The position numbers and the translations under genes were made by a program. The notes below the pieces were generated by a model. The model saw only the letters and a program-made list of their open reading frames with translations. It had not been told where the DNA came from and ran no database searches. Shown here in pieces: positions 48,082 to 56,793 of a DNA stretch of 64,000 nucleotides; the stretch's first letter is position 1; each line of letters opens with the position of its first letter. The DNA is from DAIQON01 sp036787835. Its GTDB lineage: Bacteria > Patescibacteriota > Saccharimonadia > Saccharimonadales > UBA4665. The stretch is from contig DAIQON010000001.1 in the NCBI GenBank assembly GCA_036787835.1, forward strand, positions 62,001-126,000, given 5' to 3'.

Positions 48082-50307
48082 CTAGAAGTCGGGGTTTGAA
48101 GACTCTTCAGACTCATCGTAATCTCCACCAGGAGATGCTCCGCCATACACTTCATCTATCGAGCTAACTAATACTTCACGTGGCCTAGAGCCATCTGCTG
48201 CTCCGATGATACCCTGCTCTTCCATAGTTTCAATAAGTCTTGCCGCTCTTCCATAACCAATGCGCAAACGTCGTTGCAGAAGGCTGGTACTTGCCTTGCG
48301 ATTCTCAATAACTACATTGACCGCATCACGCCATAGATTATCGTCCGCGTCAGAGCCACCACCAGCTTCACTAATTATACCGCCCTTACCACTAAGCTGC
48401 ACAGGCTGTGATACAACCTCGTCATTATATTGTGGTGGTCGTTGCATTTTAATGAAGTCGTTAACCTTAGTTATCTCACCATGTTCAATGAAAGCCGCCT
48501 GAACTCGTTTTGGTTTAGGCATATCTGAGGTTAACAGCAACATATCCCCACGACCGAGTAGCTTCTCAGCGCCCATTTGATCGATAATAGTACGAGAATC
48601 GATCTGAGATGCAACAGTAAAAGCAATTCTTGCTGGGACGTTAGCCTTAATAAGGCCGGTGATAACGTCTACCGATGGCCTCTGTGTTGCCAGAACTAGA
48701 TGTATACCGGCAGCTCTGGCCTTTTGTGCTAAACGGACTATAAGAGCTTCTACGTCGCGTGCAGCCATCATCATCAGGTCAGCAAGCTCATCAATAACGA
48801 TAACAATATATGGCATCCCTTCACTCTCGTTAACTGAGTTATACTCGGTGATATTCCTCTTCCCAACTAGCGCCATAGCCTTTAGTCTTCGGTCCATCTC
48901 AGCAACTGCCCACTTCAGTGCACTAATACACTTCTCAGGCTCATTAATAACTGGTGATAGTAAGTGAGGCAGTTCATTATATGAACCAAGTTCAACTTGT
49001 TTGGGGTCAACCAGAATAAGTTTTAAGTCAGCAGGCGAGTTCCTATATAGCAAGCTGGTAATAAGCGTGTTTATCATAACTGACTTACCTGCGCCGGTTT
49101 GTCCGGCAATAAGAAGGTGCGGCATGGCGGCTAGATCGGCAACCACGGCTTTTCCAGTTATATCCTTACCTATAGTGAATGTTAAGGGACTCTTGGCCTC
49201 TGCCCATTCATTTGAAGATATTAGGCTACTAACACGCACTGTTGCGGCTTTAACATTTGGGACCTCGATACCAACTGCTCTTTTACCTGGAATTGGCGCT
49301 TCCATTCTTATAGAGTGAGCCGCTAGATCCAGTGCTAAGTTATTTTCTAGAGCAGTTATTTTAGTTAGCTTAACATCAGCTGGTGGTTTCAGGGTGTACT
49401 GGGTCACAGTAGGTCCTATATTTGCCCCTTCCATCTCAACCTCAATTTTAAAATTAGAAAATGTGTCATGAATTATCCTGGCATTACCGTTAACATCTCC
49501 GGCATCAGCCTTGTCGAGTTTTTGGTTAAGAAGGTTGACCGACGGATACTTCCAGTCAGGATCACTGGCAGTTGTTAGGGCTTCATGATTTTCACCAGCA
49601 GATAGTTTTTGAGCAGTATTCTTAAGTGAGCTAAGTCTTGGTTGTGGCGTGTCAGTTTTTGCCTGTGCTCCGTCATGATGCTCTACTGGCACGCCCTCGT
49701 TAAGCTTAAAGCCTCCTTGATCAGACTTTGCCTTTAGATTTGCCAGTTCTGAACCTTCTTCGTCTAGTTTAGTTCTGAATACCTTACCGATAGATAAGAT
49801 GACTGACGGGGAAACACCAAAAGCAGAGAATGCCGCCATTAGAGTAGCTACAAAGAATAAGATTGCGGCAGGTATTTTATCCAGAATATCTAAGAACCCA
49901 CCGCCAATTAGTTTGCCAAATGTTCCACCGTGTCCTCCACTTAAAACACCAAATTGGTTTTTTGTAGCAAACATCGTATATAAAAGACAGCTCAGGAAAA
50001 ACACAGCCAGTATCATGCTGATAAATTTTGCAGTTGGGATTTTATGATCTTCAGCCATGAATTTATAGACGCCGAAGAAAACTAGTGCGATAGGCAAAGA
50101 GAACGCCGCCCATCCAAGAAGCCAATATCCGCCATGGAAAAGATCAACTGGCAAACTACCGCCCGTCCCAAAGCCACCAATTAATATAAAAAGAGCTATA
50201 AGTATAAGGACAACACCTATACTATATCCAACAAATGGAGAAGGAACAGCTACTTCTACCGGGGCTGCCTTTTTGCGACTTTTAGATGACTTTTTCTTTT
50301 TCGGCAT
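48082..50307 (-). CDS. ftsK: FtsK/SpoIIIE DNA translocase
   Basis: 741 aa. Four N-terminal TM helices (~25-170), a linker, then the motor with Walker A G-Q-T-G-A-G-K-S-V, V-D-P-K-Q-V-E, and Walker B I-V-I-D-E-L-A-D. It ends with a C-terminal winged-helix gamma domain (L-L-Q-R-R-L-R-I-G-Y-G-R-A-A-R-L-I). It pumps DNA through the division septum and activates Xer recombination. The ATG is 8 nt from a TATAAT and a second, stronger promoter lies upstream. Confidence 0.95.
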   Translation of the reverse strand: MPKKKKSSKSRKKAAPVEVAVPSPFVGYSIGVVLILIALFILIGGFGTGGSLPVDLFHGGYWLLGWAAFSLPIALVFFGVYKFMAEDHKIPTAKFISMILAVFFLSCLLYTMFATKNQFGVLSGGHGGTFGKLIGGGFLDILDKIPAAILFFVATLMAAFSAFGVSPSVILSIGKVFRTKLDEEGSELANLKAKSDQGGFKLNEGVPVEHHDGAQAKTDTPQPRLSSLKNTAQKLSAGENHEALTTASDPDWKYPSVNLLNQKLDKADAGDVNGNARIIHDTFSNFKIEVEMEGANIGPTVTQYTLKPPADVKLTKITALENNLALDLAAHSIRMEAPIPGKRAVGIEVPNVKAATVRVSSLISSNEWAEAKSPLTFTIGKDITGKAVVADLAAMPHLLIAGQTGAGKSVMINTLITSLLYRNSPADLKLILVDPKQVELGSYNELPHLLSPVINEPEKCISALKWAVAEMDRRLKAMALVGKRNITEYNSVNESEGMPYIVIVIDELADLMMMAARDVEALIVRLAQKARAAGIHLVLATQRPSVDVITGLIKANVPARIAFTVASQIDSRTIIDQMGAEKLLGRGDMLLLTSDMPKPKRVQAAFIEHGEITKVNDFIKMQRPPQYNDEVVSQPVQLSGKGGIISEAGGGSDADDNLWRDAVNVVIENRKASTSLLQRRLRIGYGRAARLIETMEEQGIIGAADGSRPREVLVSSIDEVYGGASPGGDYDESEESSNPDF

Positions 50308-50379
50308 TTGACCACATTATATCATTTTATTTATTACTACTACCGAGGTTTCGGCAGATGTAGTTTACTTACCAGCTAT

Positions 50380-50408
50380 ATTATAGACCAAAATACAACG
50401 TTTGTCAA
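50380..50408 (-). promoter_or_regulatory. Strong promoter upstream of ftsK
   Basis: On the minus strand: TTGACA, 17-nt spacer, TATAAT, a perfect consensus ~75 nt upstream of the ATG. A second TATAAT (50316-50321) lies 8 nt before the ATG, so two start sites are possible. Confidence 0.85.
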
Positions 50409-50425
50409 AACTAGCTTAAGCGGTA

Positions 50426-52504
50426 TCAGTCTATGCCGGCATCTTGAGTGAGCAAGCGTGCTCGCATTTCTTGGAAACGACGTTGTTGCTCTGCGGCTAC
50501 CTCTTCAGCAGTTTTAGTTTTAACTGGCTGCTGATTAGGGTTATTGGAATTATTTGGGTGCGCCTCTTGCTTGCCGCCAATAATATTTAATACTGGTATG
50601 ACAATTGGACTGCGCTGAGTCTTCTCGAACAAGAAATGTGTAACGTGATCTTTGAGTTCGGCCTTAAATCGGTCAATATCTATTCGTTTATAGCGCTGCT
50701 GTACAGCACGTTTCAGTTCGCTCCTTAGACCATTCATGATCTCTTCATTGTCTCTCATATAAATAAACCCACGACTAATGATGTCTGGGCTAGTAAGTAA
50801 AGTCCCGGTCTTTTTATCTACCGTTAGTACGACGGCAACTAGACCCTCTTCACTTAACAGTACCCTGTCCTTAACAACTACGTTGCTAACTATCGCACCA
50901 GTCTGGTCAACCAAGATTGTTCCGTATGGAACTTCACCAATTACCTCCATCTTATCTGGGGTAAGAGAAATAACCTGACCATTACCAATGTTCAATGTGT
51001 TGGCTCTAGGTATACCTGTTTCAATTGCTAGGTCAATATGTCGTCTCTTAGAACGATATGGGCCATAGATCGGAATAAAGAACTTTGGCTTAGTGATGGA
51101 AATCATTTCAGCATATTCATCACGACTTGCGTGTCCGGAAACGTGCAAAGGCCCGATGCCGTCGATATCGTGATAGCGATGCTCAAATACATGCACCCCT
51201 TTTTCCATAAGATTATCTACCATGTCACCGACTAATTTATCGTTGCCACTCTCTGGAATTGGCGAACTGGATAAAATAACCGTGTCCTGCTCTTTTAGCT
51301 TTACGTGCCTATGTTCACCATTAGCCATTCGCTGCAAGGCACTACTTGGCTCACCTTGGCTTCCAGTAGCTACCACCACTACATCAGTATCCTTCATGGT
51401 TGCAACTGAAGCGATCGGTACAAATGTTCCTTTTGGTACCTTCATGAAACCATGGCGGATAGCCATTTCTAGGGTACTAACCATGCTTCGACCATCCATA
51501 GCAATCTTACGATTGTGGTGAATAGCGGCGTTAATGATCATCTGCACCCGATTCATATTGGTACTAAATAGACCAACAAAGATCCTGCCAGGAGCTTGAT
51601 CAATAATATCTACGAAACTTTTCTCAAGAGTTGACTCAGATGGAGTTCGTCCAGGTCGTTCAGTTGAAGTACTTTCACTCAACAGGGCCAAGACACCCTC
51701 GTTACCAAGTTCTTTAAGGCGTTCTATATCACTTCGTTCGTGGTCAAGTGGATTAGGGTCAAACCTAAAGTCACCGGTGTTTATTATTCGCCCAATAGGC
51801 GTATCTAGAACAATGCATGTACTGCCCGGTATTGAGTGAGTCACGCGAACGAGCTCAACCATAAACTCACCTATTTTAAGGCGTTCGTGAGTATCTTCGT
51901 TCATCTTTACACTTCGAAGCTCAAAACCTTCAGGCATTGGTAGGCCGAAGTTTTCAAATATTTCCTCAACTCGACCAATAGTAAAGTTTGAACCATATAT
52001 TGGTGCTGGGTACTTTGGCACAATGTGAGGCAAGCCACCAATGTGGTCAAGGTGGCCATGGGTAATTATGTAAGCTTTTAGCTTATGCTTGATTGTCTCA
52101 AGGTATGTTGTATCGGCAATGCCGTAGTTAATGCCTGGTAAATCAACACTTAAGTCGTTACCACAGTCTAAAATAACAGCGTCATTCATGTATTCGACAA
52201 CAAGCATGTTCTTAGAACCCGCACCGTCCATTCCGCCTAGACCAATAATTTTTAGTCTTGGTTGATCGTCAATAAAATTGGCACGTTTAGTTGGCTTATT
52301 GTTATCGGCTGTTGGATAAAGGTTTGCAATACGCTGAGCATCTGCCTGACTTCGTCTTTGAGCCCTAACCGCTTGACCGCGGCTAGTTGTTAATTGACTA
52401 CCGCCTTGAAGTGGTAGCGTCGGTTTAGCCGACTGGTTTGGTTTATTATTTTTTTTCATATTATTTGATTTATTAAAATTATTCCTTTTGGGATTGTTAT
52501 CCAT
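50426..52504 (-). CDS. rnj: Ribonuclease J
   Basis: 692 aa. The N-terminal ~85 residues are basic and Asn/Lys/Gln-rich (probably disordered). The metallo-beta-lactamase domain has T-H-G-H-L-D-H-I-G-G, the beta-CASP region includes S-E-S-T and H-x-S-G-H motifs (H-V-S-G-H-A-S), and the C-terminal domain follows. It is an RNA endonuclease and 5' exonuclease. The SD AAGGAAG precedes the ATG. It is the main mRNA decay enzyme along with PNPase nearby. Confidence 0.95.
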   Translation of the reverse strand: MDNNPKRNNFNKSNNMKKNNKPNQSAKPTLPLQGGSQLTTSRGQAVRAQRRSQADAQRIANLYPTADNNKPTKRANFIDDQPRLKIIGLGGMDGAGSKNMLVVEYMNDAVILDCGNDLSVDLPGINYGIADTTYLETIKHKLKAYIITHGHLDHIGGLPHIVPKYPAPIYGSNFTIGRVEEIFENFGLPMPEGFELRSVKMNEDTHERLKIGEFMVELVRVTHSIPGSTCIVLDTPIGRIINTGDFRFDPNPLDHERSDIERLKELGNEGVLALLSESTSTERPGRTPSESTLEKSFVDIIDQAPGRIFVGLFSTNMNRVQMIINAAIHHNRKIAMDGRSMVSTLEMAIRHGFMKVPKGTFVPIASVATMKDTDVVVVATGSQGEPSSALQRMANGEHRHVKLKEQDTVILSSSPIPESGNDKLVGDMVDNLMEKGVHVFEHRYHDIDGIGPLHVSGHASRDEYAEMISITKPKFFIPIYGPYRSKRRHIDLAIETGIPRANTLNIGNGQVISLTPDKMEVIGEVPYGTILVDQTGAIVSNVVVKDRVLLSEEGLVAVVLTVDKKTGTLLTSPDIISRGFIYMRDNEEIMNGLRSELKRAVQQRYKRIDIDRFKAELKDHVTHFLFEKTQRSPIVIPVLNIIGGKQEAHPNNSNNPNQQPVKTKTAEEVAAEQQRRFQEMRARLLTQDAGID

Positions 52505-52517
52505 TATATTTCTTCCT

Positions 52518-53120
52518 TTAATTTGAAATTGCGTTAATGATTTGTGGTATGTTTGAGAAATCGTCTAACAAAGTTTGACGAAGTCCTCCGTTATATAGAG
52601 CAGCTGCCGGATGAAAAAGTGGCAGAATTACTATCTCTGTGGTCTTCTTGAGCTTAGCGTTTAGCAGCAAACGAATACGTTTCGGTTGCCCATGACACTC
52701 AGATATTTGCAGCTCCGGCAAGAAACAATTCATACTATGCCTACCAAGCGTAATTACTAGCTTTGGTGCAATTATTTCTAGCTGGTGACGTAAATACGGC
52801 AAAAATGCTTTTTTCTCTTCTGGTAACGGGTCTCTGTTATTCGGTGGCCGGTATTTCACAATGTTGGTGATATATATGTCAGATCGTTTAAGCTTTATTG
52901 TCGCTAGCATTTCATCCAAGAACTTACCAGCCGCGCCAACAAATGGCTGGCCGGTTAAGTCTTCATTTTTACCAGGCGCCTCACCAATAAATACAATTTC
53001 GCTGTCCGGATTCCCGGCACCAAACACTAATTGGGTAGCTTGACTCTTAAGCTCAGGACAAGCCTGATCATCGAGAATTTGCTGCTTCAGTTTATTTAGC
53101 ATTTGTTGTTTGTCTGCCAT
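52518..53120 (-). CDS. Family-4-type uracil-DNA glycosylase, Fe-S cysteines mostly lost
   Basis: 200 aa. Family signatures: V-F-I-G-E-A-P-G-K-N-E-D-L-T-G-Q-P-F-V-G, T-N-I-V-K-Y-R-P-P-N-N-R, and F-H-P-A-A-A-L near the end. Family 4 enzymes hold a 4Fe-4S cluster by four Cys (C-x-x-C near the N-terminus, V-K-C, and one more). Here only one remains (Q-A-C); the others are Asp, Tyr and Phe. Uracil excision is likely kept, cluster binding not. It overlaps the small membrane gene by 29 nt. Confidence 0.88.
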   Translation of the reverse strand: MADKQQMLNKLKQQILDDQACPELKSQATQLVFGAGNPDSEIVFIGEAPGKNEDLTGQPFVGAAGKFLDEMLATIKLKRSDIYITNIVKYRPPNNRDPLPEEKKAFLPYLRHQLEIIAPKLVITLGRHSMNCFLPELQISECHGQPKRIRLLLNAKLKKTTEIVILPLFHPAAALYNGGLRQTLLDDFSNIPQIINAISN

Positions 53121-53313
53121 AAGTTATCCTAATTACTCTATAAATATCTTTGATGGTGCGAACAAAAAAGATAATTGCTAGTAAATACCACCATAAATTT
53201 CCTCGATCTATGCTCAAGCTAATAAAGCCATAGCTAAGTGCTAACTGAATCAAAGCAACAATCAAAATGAATACCCTCGAGCCTGCATATAGCCGACGAG
53301 AAGTCTTAAACAT
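53092..53313 (-). CDS. Small two-TM membrane protein
   Basis: 73 aa with two hydrophobic helices (~12-33 and ~40-58) and basic ends. It lies between pnp and the UDG gene, overlapping the latter. No family recognised. The tight packing supports it as a real gene. Confidence 0.6.
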   Translation of the reverse strand: MFKTSRRLYAGSRVFILIVALIQLALSYGFISLSIDRGNLWWYLLAIIFFVRTIKDIYRVIRITYGRQTTNAK

Positions 53314-53315
53314 CT

Positions 53316-55451
53316 TTACTTTTCTTGCTCCTTTTTAGCCGCTTTCATACTTAGCTGAAGGCGTCCCTTGTCGTCAATCGCGACTAACTTAACTGTCACT
53401 CTATCACCTTCTTTGACAACGTCGCTAGGCTTATTAACTCGCTCTTCGGACATTTCACTAACATGGACTAAACCATCTTTGCCTGGCATGATCTGAACAA
53501 AGGCACCAAAATCTAGGACGCTAACTACCGGAACGTCTTTGTAAATCTTGCCGACTTCGGGCTCAGCAACAATGCTTTCAATCCATTGGATTGCCGCATT
53601 GATTGAATCACCGTCGGGGCTAGCAATCATAACTGTACCATCATCTTTAATGTCTATAGTTGCGCCGGTTTCAGAGGTAATCTTTTGGATTGTCTCTCCA
53701 CCCTTACCAATAATCTCTCTGATTTTATCTGGATTAATAGTAATACTTTCAACCCTTGGCGCATATGGACTAAGTGTAGTTTTTGGTGTCGCGATGGTTG
53801 AGATCATGTGCTCAAGTATCTGGGCTCGTCCAGATTTACCGCCCTCTAGGGCTTGTGACAAAACATCAACCGGTAGGCTATGAAGCTTCATATCCATTTG
53901 AAGTGCAGTGATCCCATTAGTAGTACCAGCAACTTTAAAGTCCATGTCGCCAGCAAAGTCTTCGGCATCGGCAATATCAGTTAAGATAATCGGCTTATCT
54001 CCGTCAAGCATCAGACCCATAGCAATACCGCTGACTGGGGACTTGATTGGCACACCGGCATCCATAAGTGCTAAACAGCTTGAACAAGTAGCGGCCATCG
54101 ATGTTGAGCCATTCTGACTCATTATTTCGGTCACTGATCTAATTGCGTATGGGAAGGTTGCCTCGTCAGGTAATACTGGAATAAGAGCCTTCTCAGCCAA
54201 GTAGCTGTGGCCAATTTCACGTCGACCTGGACTACCAAGTCGTTTAATTTCTCCAACAGTATAACCTGGCGCATTATAGTGATGCATATACCTTTTATCA
54301 CCTTCTGTCTCCATGGTGTCGATTGATTGTGAATAACTAAGCGGGGCAAGAGTAACTATGTTAATACCTTGGGTTAAGCCACGAGTGAAAATACTAGAAC
54401 CGTGGGCTCGAGGTAAAAAGCCTATTTCGCTACTAAGTTCTCGAACTTCATCAAGCTTTCGGCCATCTGGTCTAATACCCTTCTCGACAATGTTCTTTCT
54501 AACATCCTTGTGTAGAGCCATAGTAAAGGCGTCTTCGTAAGTGCTCTTTTGGTCTTCAAACTCATCACCTAGTTCTTCAGCAAAATGAGTCATCGTCTCC
54601 TCACGGAGGTTGGCAATTAATTCATTGCGCTCTGGGTATGGCTTGTGCAAGTTCTCACCAAGCTTACCCTCAAGCCAATCGGCGACAGTTGTTTGGATTG
54701 TCTCATCGGGCAAAGTTAGATTATATTCTTGAGGTGTTACGCCAATTTGCTTAACTAGCTGCTTCTGAAGTTCAATTGCAGGCTGCATTGCTGTGTGGGC
54801 AAATTTAATGCCGGCAACAATTTCCTCTTCGCTGGCCTCATTAGCCCCTGCCTCAACCATAGTTACCCCTTGATCTGTACCAGCAACTACTAGATCTAAG
54901 CCGCCTGCTTGTAGTTGTTCTGCGGATAGGAAGGCAGTAAGCTCGTGCTTTTCATTGTAGCCAACTCTTAGCCCAGCAACTGGGCCATCAAATGGTGCAC
55001 CGGTTAGCATAAAAGCGGTACTTAGAGCGAGCATCGCGATCATATCAGGACGAAAGTCAGGATCCATACTCAGAACTGTAGCTACAGCTTGGACTTCGTT
55101 CCTATAGCCTTTTGGCCATAAAGGCCTAATTGGTCGGTCAATTAACCGTCCGATCAGAATCGCTTCGTCCGAAGGTCGCCCTTCTCTTTTAACGTATCTA
55201 GATCCACTTATCTTGCCAGCTGCATAAAACTTTTCCTCATAGTCAATACTTAATGGAAAATAGTCCATGCCATTTATAGGCTTGGGGCTTATCATGACTG
55301 TTCCGAGTACTACTGTGTCACCATACCTGGCCATGACACTAGCTGAGGTTCGAAAACCGACACGCCCAACCTCTAGACTTAACTTGCGTCCTAGAAATTC
55401 GGTTTCAACGGAAACTATTTGTTTACCAGCTGGATTTATTGTTTGACTCAT
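53316..55451 (-). CDS. pnp: Polynucleotide phosphorylase
   Basis: 711 aa from the ATG ending at 55451, selected for its Shine-Dalgarno (GGAAGG) and because it matches the family start better than a form 7 codons longer. Two RNase PH domains, with G-x-x-x-R-E-I-G-H and the metal-site D-I-x-D-A-E-D-F-A-G-D-M-D-F, then KH (I-I-G-K-G-G-E-T-I-Q-K-I) and S1 domains. It degrades RNA 3' to 5' with phosphate. Confidence 0.97.
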   Translation of the reverse strand: MSQTINPAGKQIVSVETEFLGRKLSLEVGRVGFRTSASVMARYGDTVVLGTVMISPKPINGMDYFPLSIDYEEKFYAAGKISGSRYVKREGRPSDEAILIGRLIDRPIRPLWPKGYRNEVQAVATVLSMDPDFRPDMIAMLALSTAFMLTGAPFDGPVAGLRVGYNEKHELTAFLSAEQLQAGGLDLVVAGTDQGVTMVEAGANEASEEEIVAGIKFAHTAMQPAIELQKQLVKQIGVTPQEYNLTLPDETIQTTVADWLEGKLGENLHKPYPERNELIANLREETMTHFAEELGDEFEDQKSTYEDAFTMALHKDVRKNIVEKGIRPDGRKLDEVRELSSEIGFLPRAHGSSIFTRGLTQGINIVTLAPLSYSQSIDTMETEGDKRYMHHYNAPGYTVGEIKRLGSPGRREIGHSYLAEKALIPVLPDEATFPYAIRSVTEIMSQNGSTSMAATCSSCLALMDAGVPIKSPVSGIAMGLMLDGDKPIILTDIADAEDFAGDMDFKVAGTTNGITALQMDMKLHSLPVDVLSQALEGGKSGRAQILEHMISTIATPKTTLSPYAPRVESITINPDKIREIIGKGGETIQKITSETGATIDIKDDGTVMIASPDGDSINAAIQWIESIVAEPEVGKIYKDVPVVSVLDFGAFVQIMPGKDGLVHVSEMSEERVNKPSDVVKEGDRVTVKLVAIDDKGRLQLSMKAAKKEQEK

Positions 55452-55687
55452 GTATTCCTTCCGTGACATCAATATATTTTTTCAGTTGTCGTAACATTTT
55501 ATTGTTTTCTCTTCAGTGACAAAGTTCAGCTATTTTTTAGTTGTTTTTAAAAAATACCTGCTGCTTTGACGCTGAGAGAGCCGAACCTTTGAATATAAAT
55601 AGATGCCTTAAATTATTAATTTATAATCTTGACGCAGTGCATTCTCGTCTAAATTAGTTACCTTGTCTTGCACTGGTAAGCTAATAC

Positions 55688-55714
55688 GCTGGTTTTAATT
55701 AAAAATCCAGCAGA
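55688..55714 (-). terminator. Terminator after rpsO
   Basis: The minus strand reads CTGCTGGATTTTT-aatt-AAAACCAGCG, a stem interrupted by one bulge with T-runs, 19-45 nt after the rpsO stop. A palindrome CTAGTATACTAG lies between. The rest of the gap to pnp (55473-55687) shows no clear feature. Confidence 0.6.
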
Positions 55715-55732
55715 CTAGTATACTAGCGAGGA

Positions 55733-55999
55733 TTACCTTCGGATGCCGAGCTTCTTAATAATATCTAAGTAAGCTTGGCTATCTTTAGCTGCGATATATC
55801 GAAGTAGACGTCGTCGCTTACCTACCATCTGTAGTAGACCACGTCGCGCCATAAAATCGTGTTTGTTAACAGCCAAATGTTCTGTAAGTTCTTTGATTCG
55901 TTCAGTTAAAATTGCCACCTGAACTTGAGGACTACCGGTGTCAGACTTATGAGTTTGGACACTAGAAACCGCGGCTGTTTTCTTCTCCGTAGTAATCAT
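55733..55999 (-). CDS. rpsO: 30S ribosomal protein S15
   Basis: 88 aa from the ATG ending at 55999; an in-frame extension of six codons runs into the promoter. H-K-S-D-T-G-S-P-Q-V-Q-V-A-I-L-T-E-R-I and R-R-G-L-L-Q-M-V-G-K-R-R-R-L-L-R-Y are S15. It starts 8 nt after TATATT, so it is leaderless despite being a highly expressed ribosomal gene. Confidence 0.97.
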   Translation of the reverse strand: MITTEKKTAAVSSVQTHKSDTGSPQVQVAILTERIKELTEHLAVNKHDFMARRGLLQMVGKRRRLLRYIAAKDSQAYLDIIKKLGIRR

Positions 56000-56007
56000 G
56001 TGACTAC

Positions 56008-56036
56008 AATATAGCATATTTTGATCTGTTAGACAA
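56008..56036 (-). promoter_or_regulatory. Promoter of rpsO (leaderless)
   Basis: On the minus strand: TTGTCT, 17-nt spacer ending TGC (extended -10), TATATT, then 8 nt to ATG. Confidence 0.75.
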
Positions 56037-56083
56037 GAGTAAAATTGGATTTTATATAAAATAGTTATCCGATATATATTGAT

Positions 56084-56773
56084 CTACGCCAAAAGGTGAG
56101 CCTTAATTAGCTCAGCTGTTAAATTATTTGTACTGATGCTATTTTCAATTTGGTAATCACCAATACTCGTTCTTCGTAGCTCACTCATATAAGCTCCGGT
56201 GCTCAGTCCAAGACCAATGTCATTTACTAGAGACCTTATATAGGTTCCACTCGAGACATTTACCTTAAAACTTAGCTTCGGATAGTCATATCTTAGATCA
56301 CTAACTCCATAAATAGTCACTGGGCGAGGCTTTAGCTCTGGAATAACGCCGGCCCTAGCTAAATTATAAGCTCTTTTACCATTGATCTTGAGTGCTGAGT
56401 ACGCCGGAGGCAACTGACTGATTTCTCCCTCGAACAAAGAGACAATCTTTTTTACCTGATCAAGACTTGGCACAGCATCGTTATATTCTCGGGTTTCGGT
56501 TTCTGAATCAAAACTATCACTGACTTTGCCTAAATACATTTCAACTTCATAAACTTTATCCATTTTCGACATTAATATAGCCTTACGGGTATATTCCTTG
56601 CCGATCAGTAGAACTAGTAGACCGGTAGCGAGTGGATCGAGAGTGCCAATATGGCCAACTTTTAGATTTTTAGGCTTTAGATTCAGCTCGTTAGCTACAA
56701 TCCGACGAACAAAGTTAACTACATCGAATGATGTCCAACTTTTTGGTTTATCGATAAGAAGAATTCCTTGCAC
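56084..56773 (-). CDS. truB: tRNA pseudouridine-55 synthase
   Basis: 229 aa, starting at GTG 10 nt after a TATAAT. G-I-L-L-I-D-K-P-K-S-W-T-S-F-D, K-V-G-H-I-G-T-L-D-P-L-A-T-G-L-L-V-L with catalytic Asp, and P-P-A-Y-S-A-L-K-I-N-G-K-R-A-Y. It lacks most of the C-terminal PUA domain, as in the shorter TruB forms. It makes pseudouridine at position 55 in the T-loop of tRNA. Confidence 0.95.
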   Translation of the reverse strand: MQGILLIDKPKSWTSFDVVNFVRRIVANELNLKPKNLKVGHIGTLDPLATGLLVLLIGKEYTRKAILMSKMDKVYEVEMYLGKVSDSFDSETETREYNDAVPSLDQVKKIVSLFEGEISQLPPAYSALKINGKRAYNLARAGVIPELKPRPVTIYGVSDLRYDYPKLSFKVNVSSGTYIRSLVNDIGLGLSTGAYMSELRRTSIGDYQIENSISTNNLTAELIKAHLLA

Positions 56774-56793
56774 AATTAAGTTAATTATACAGT

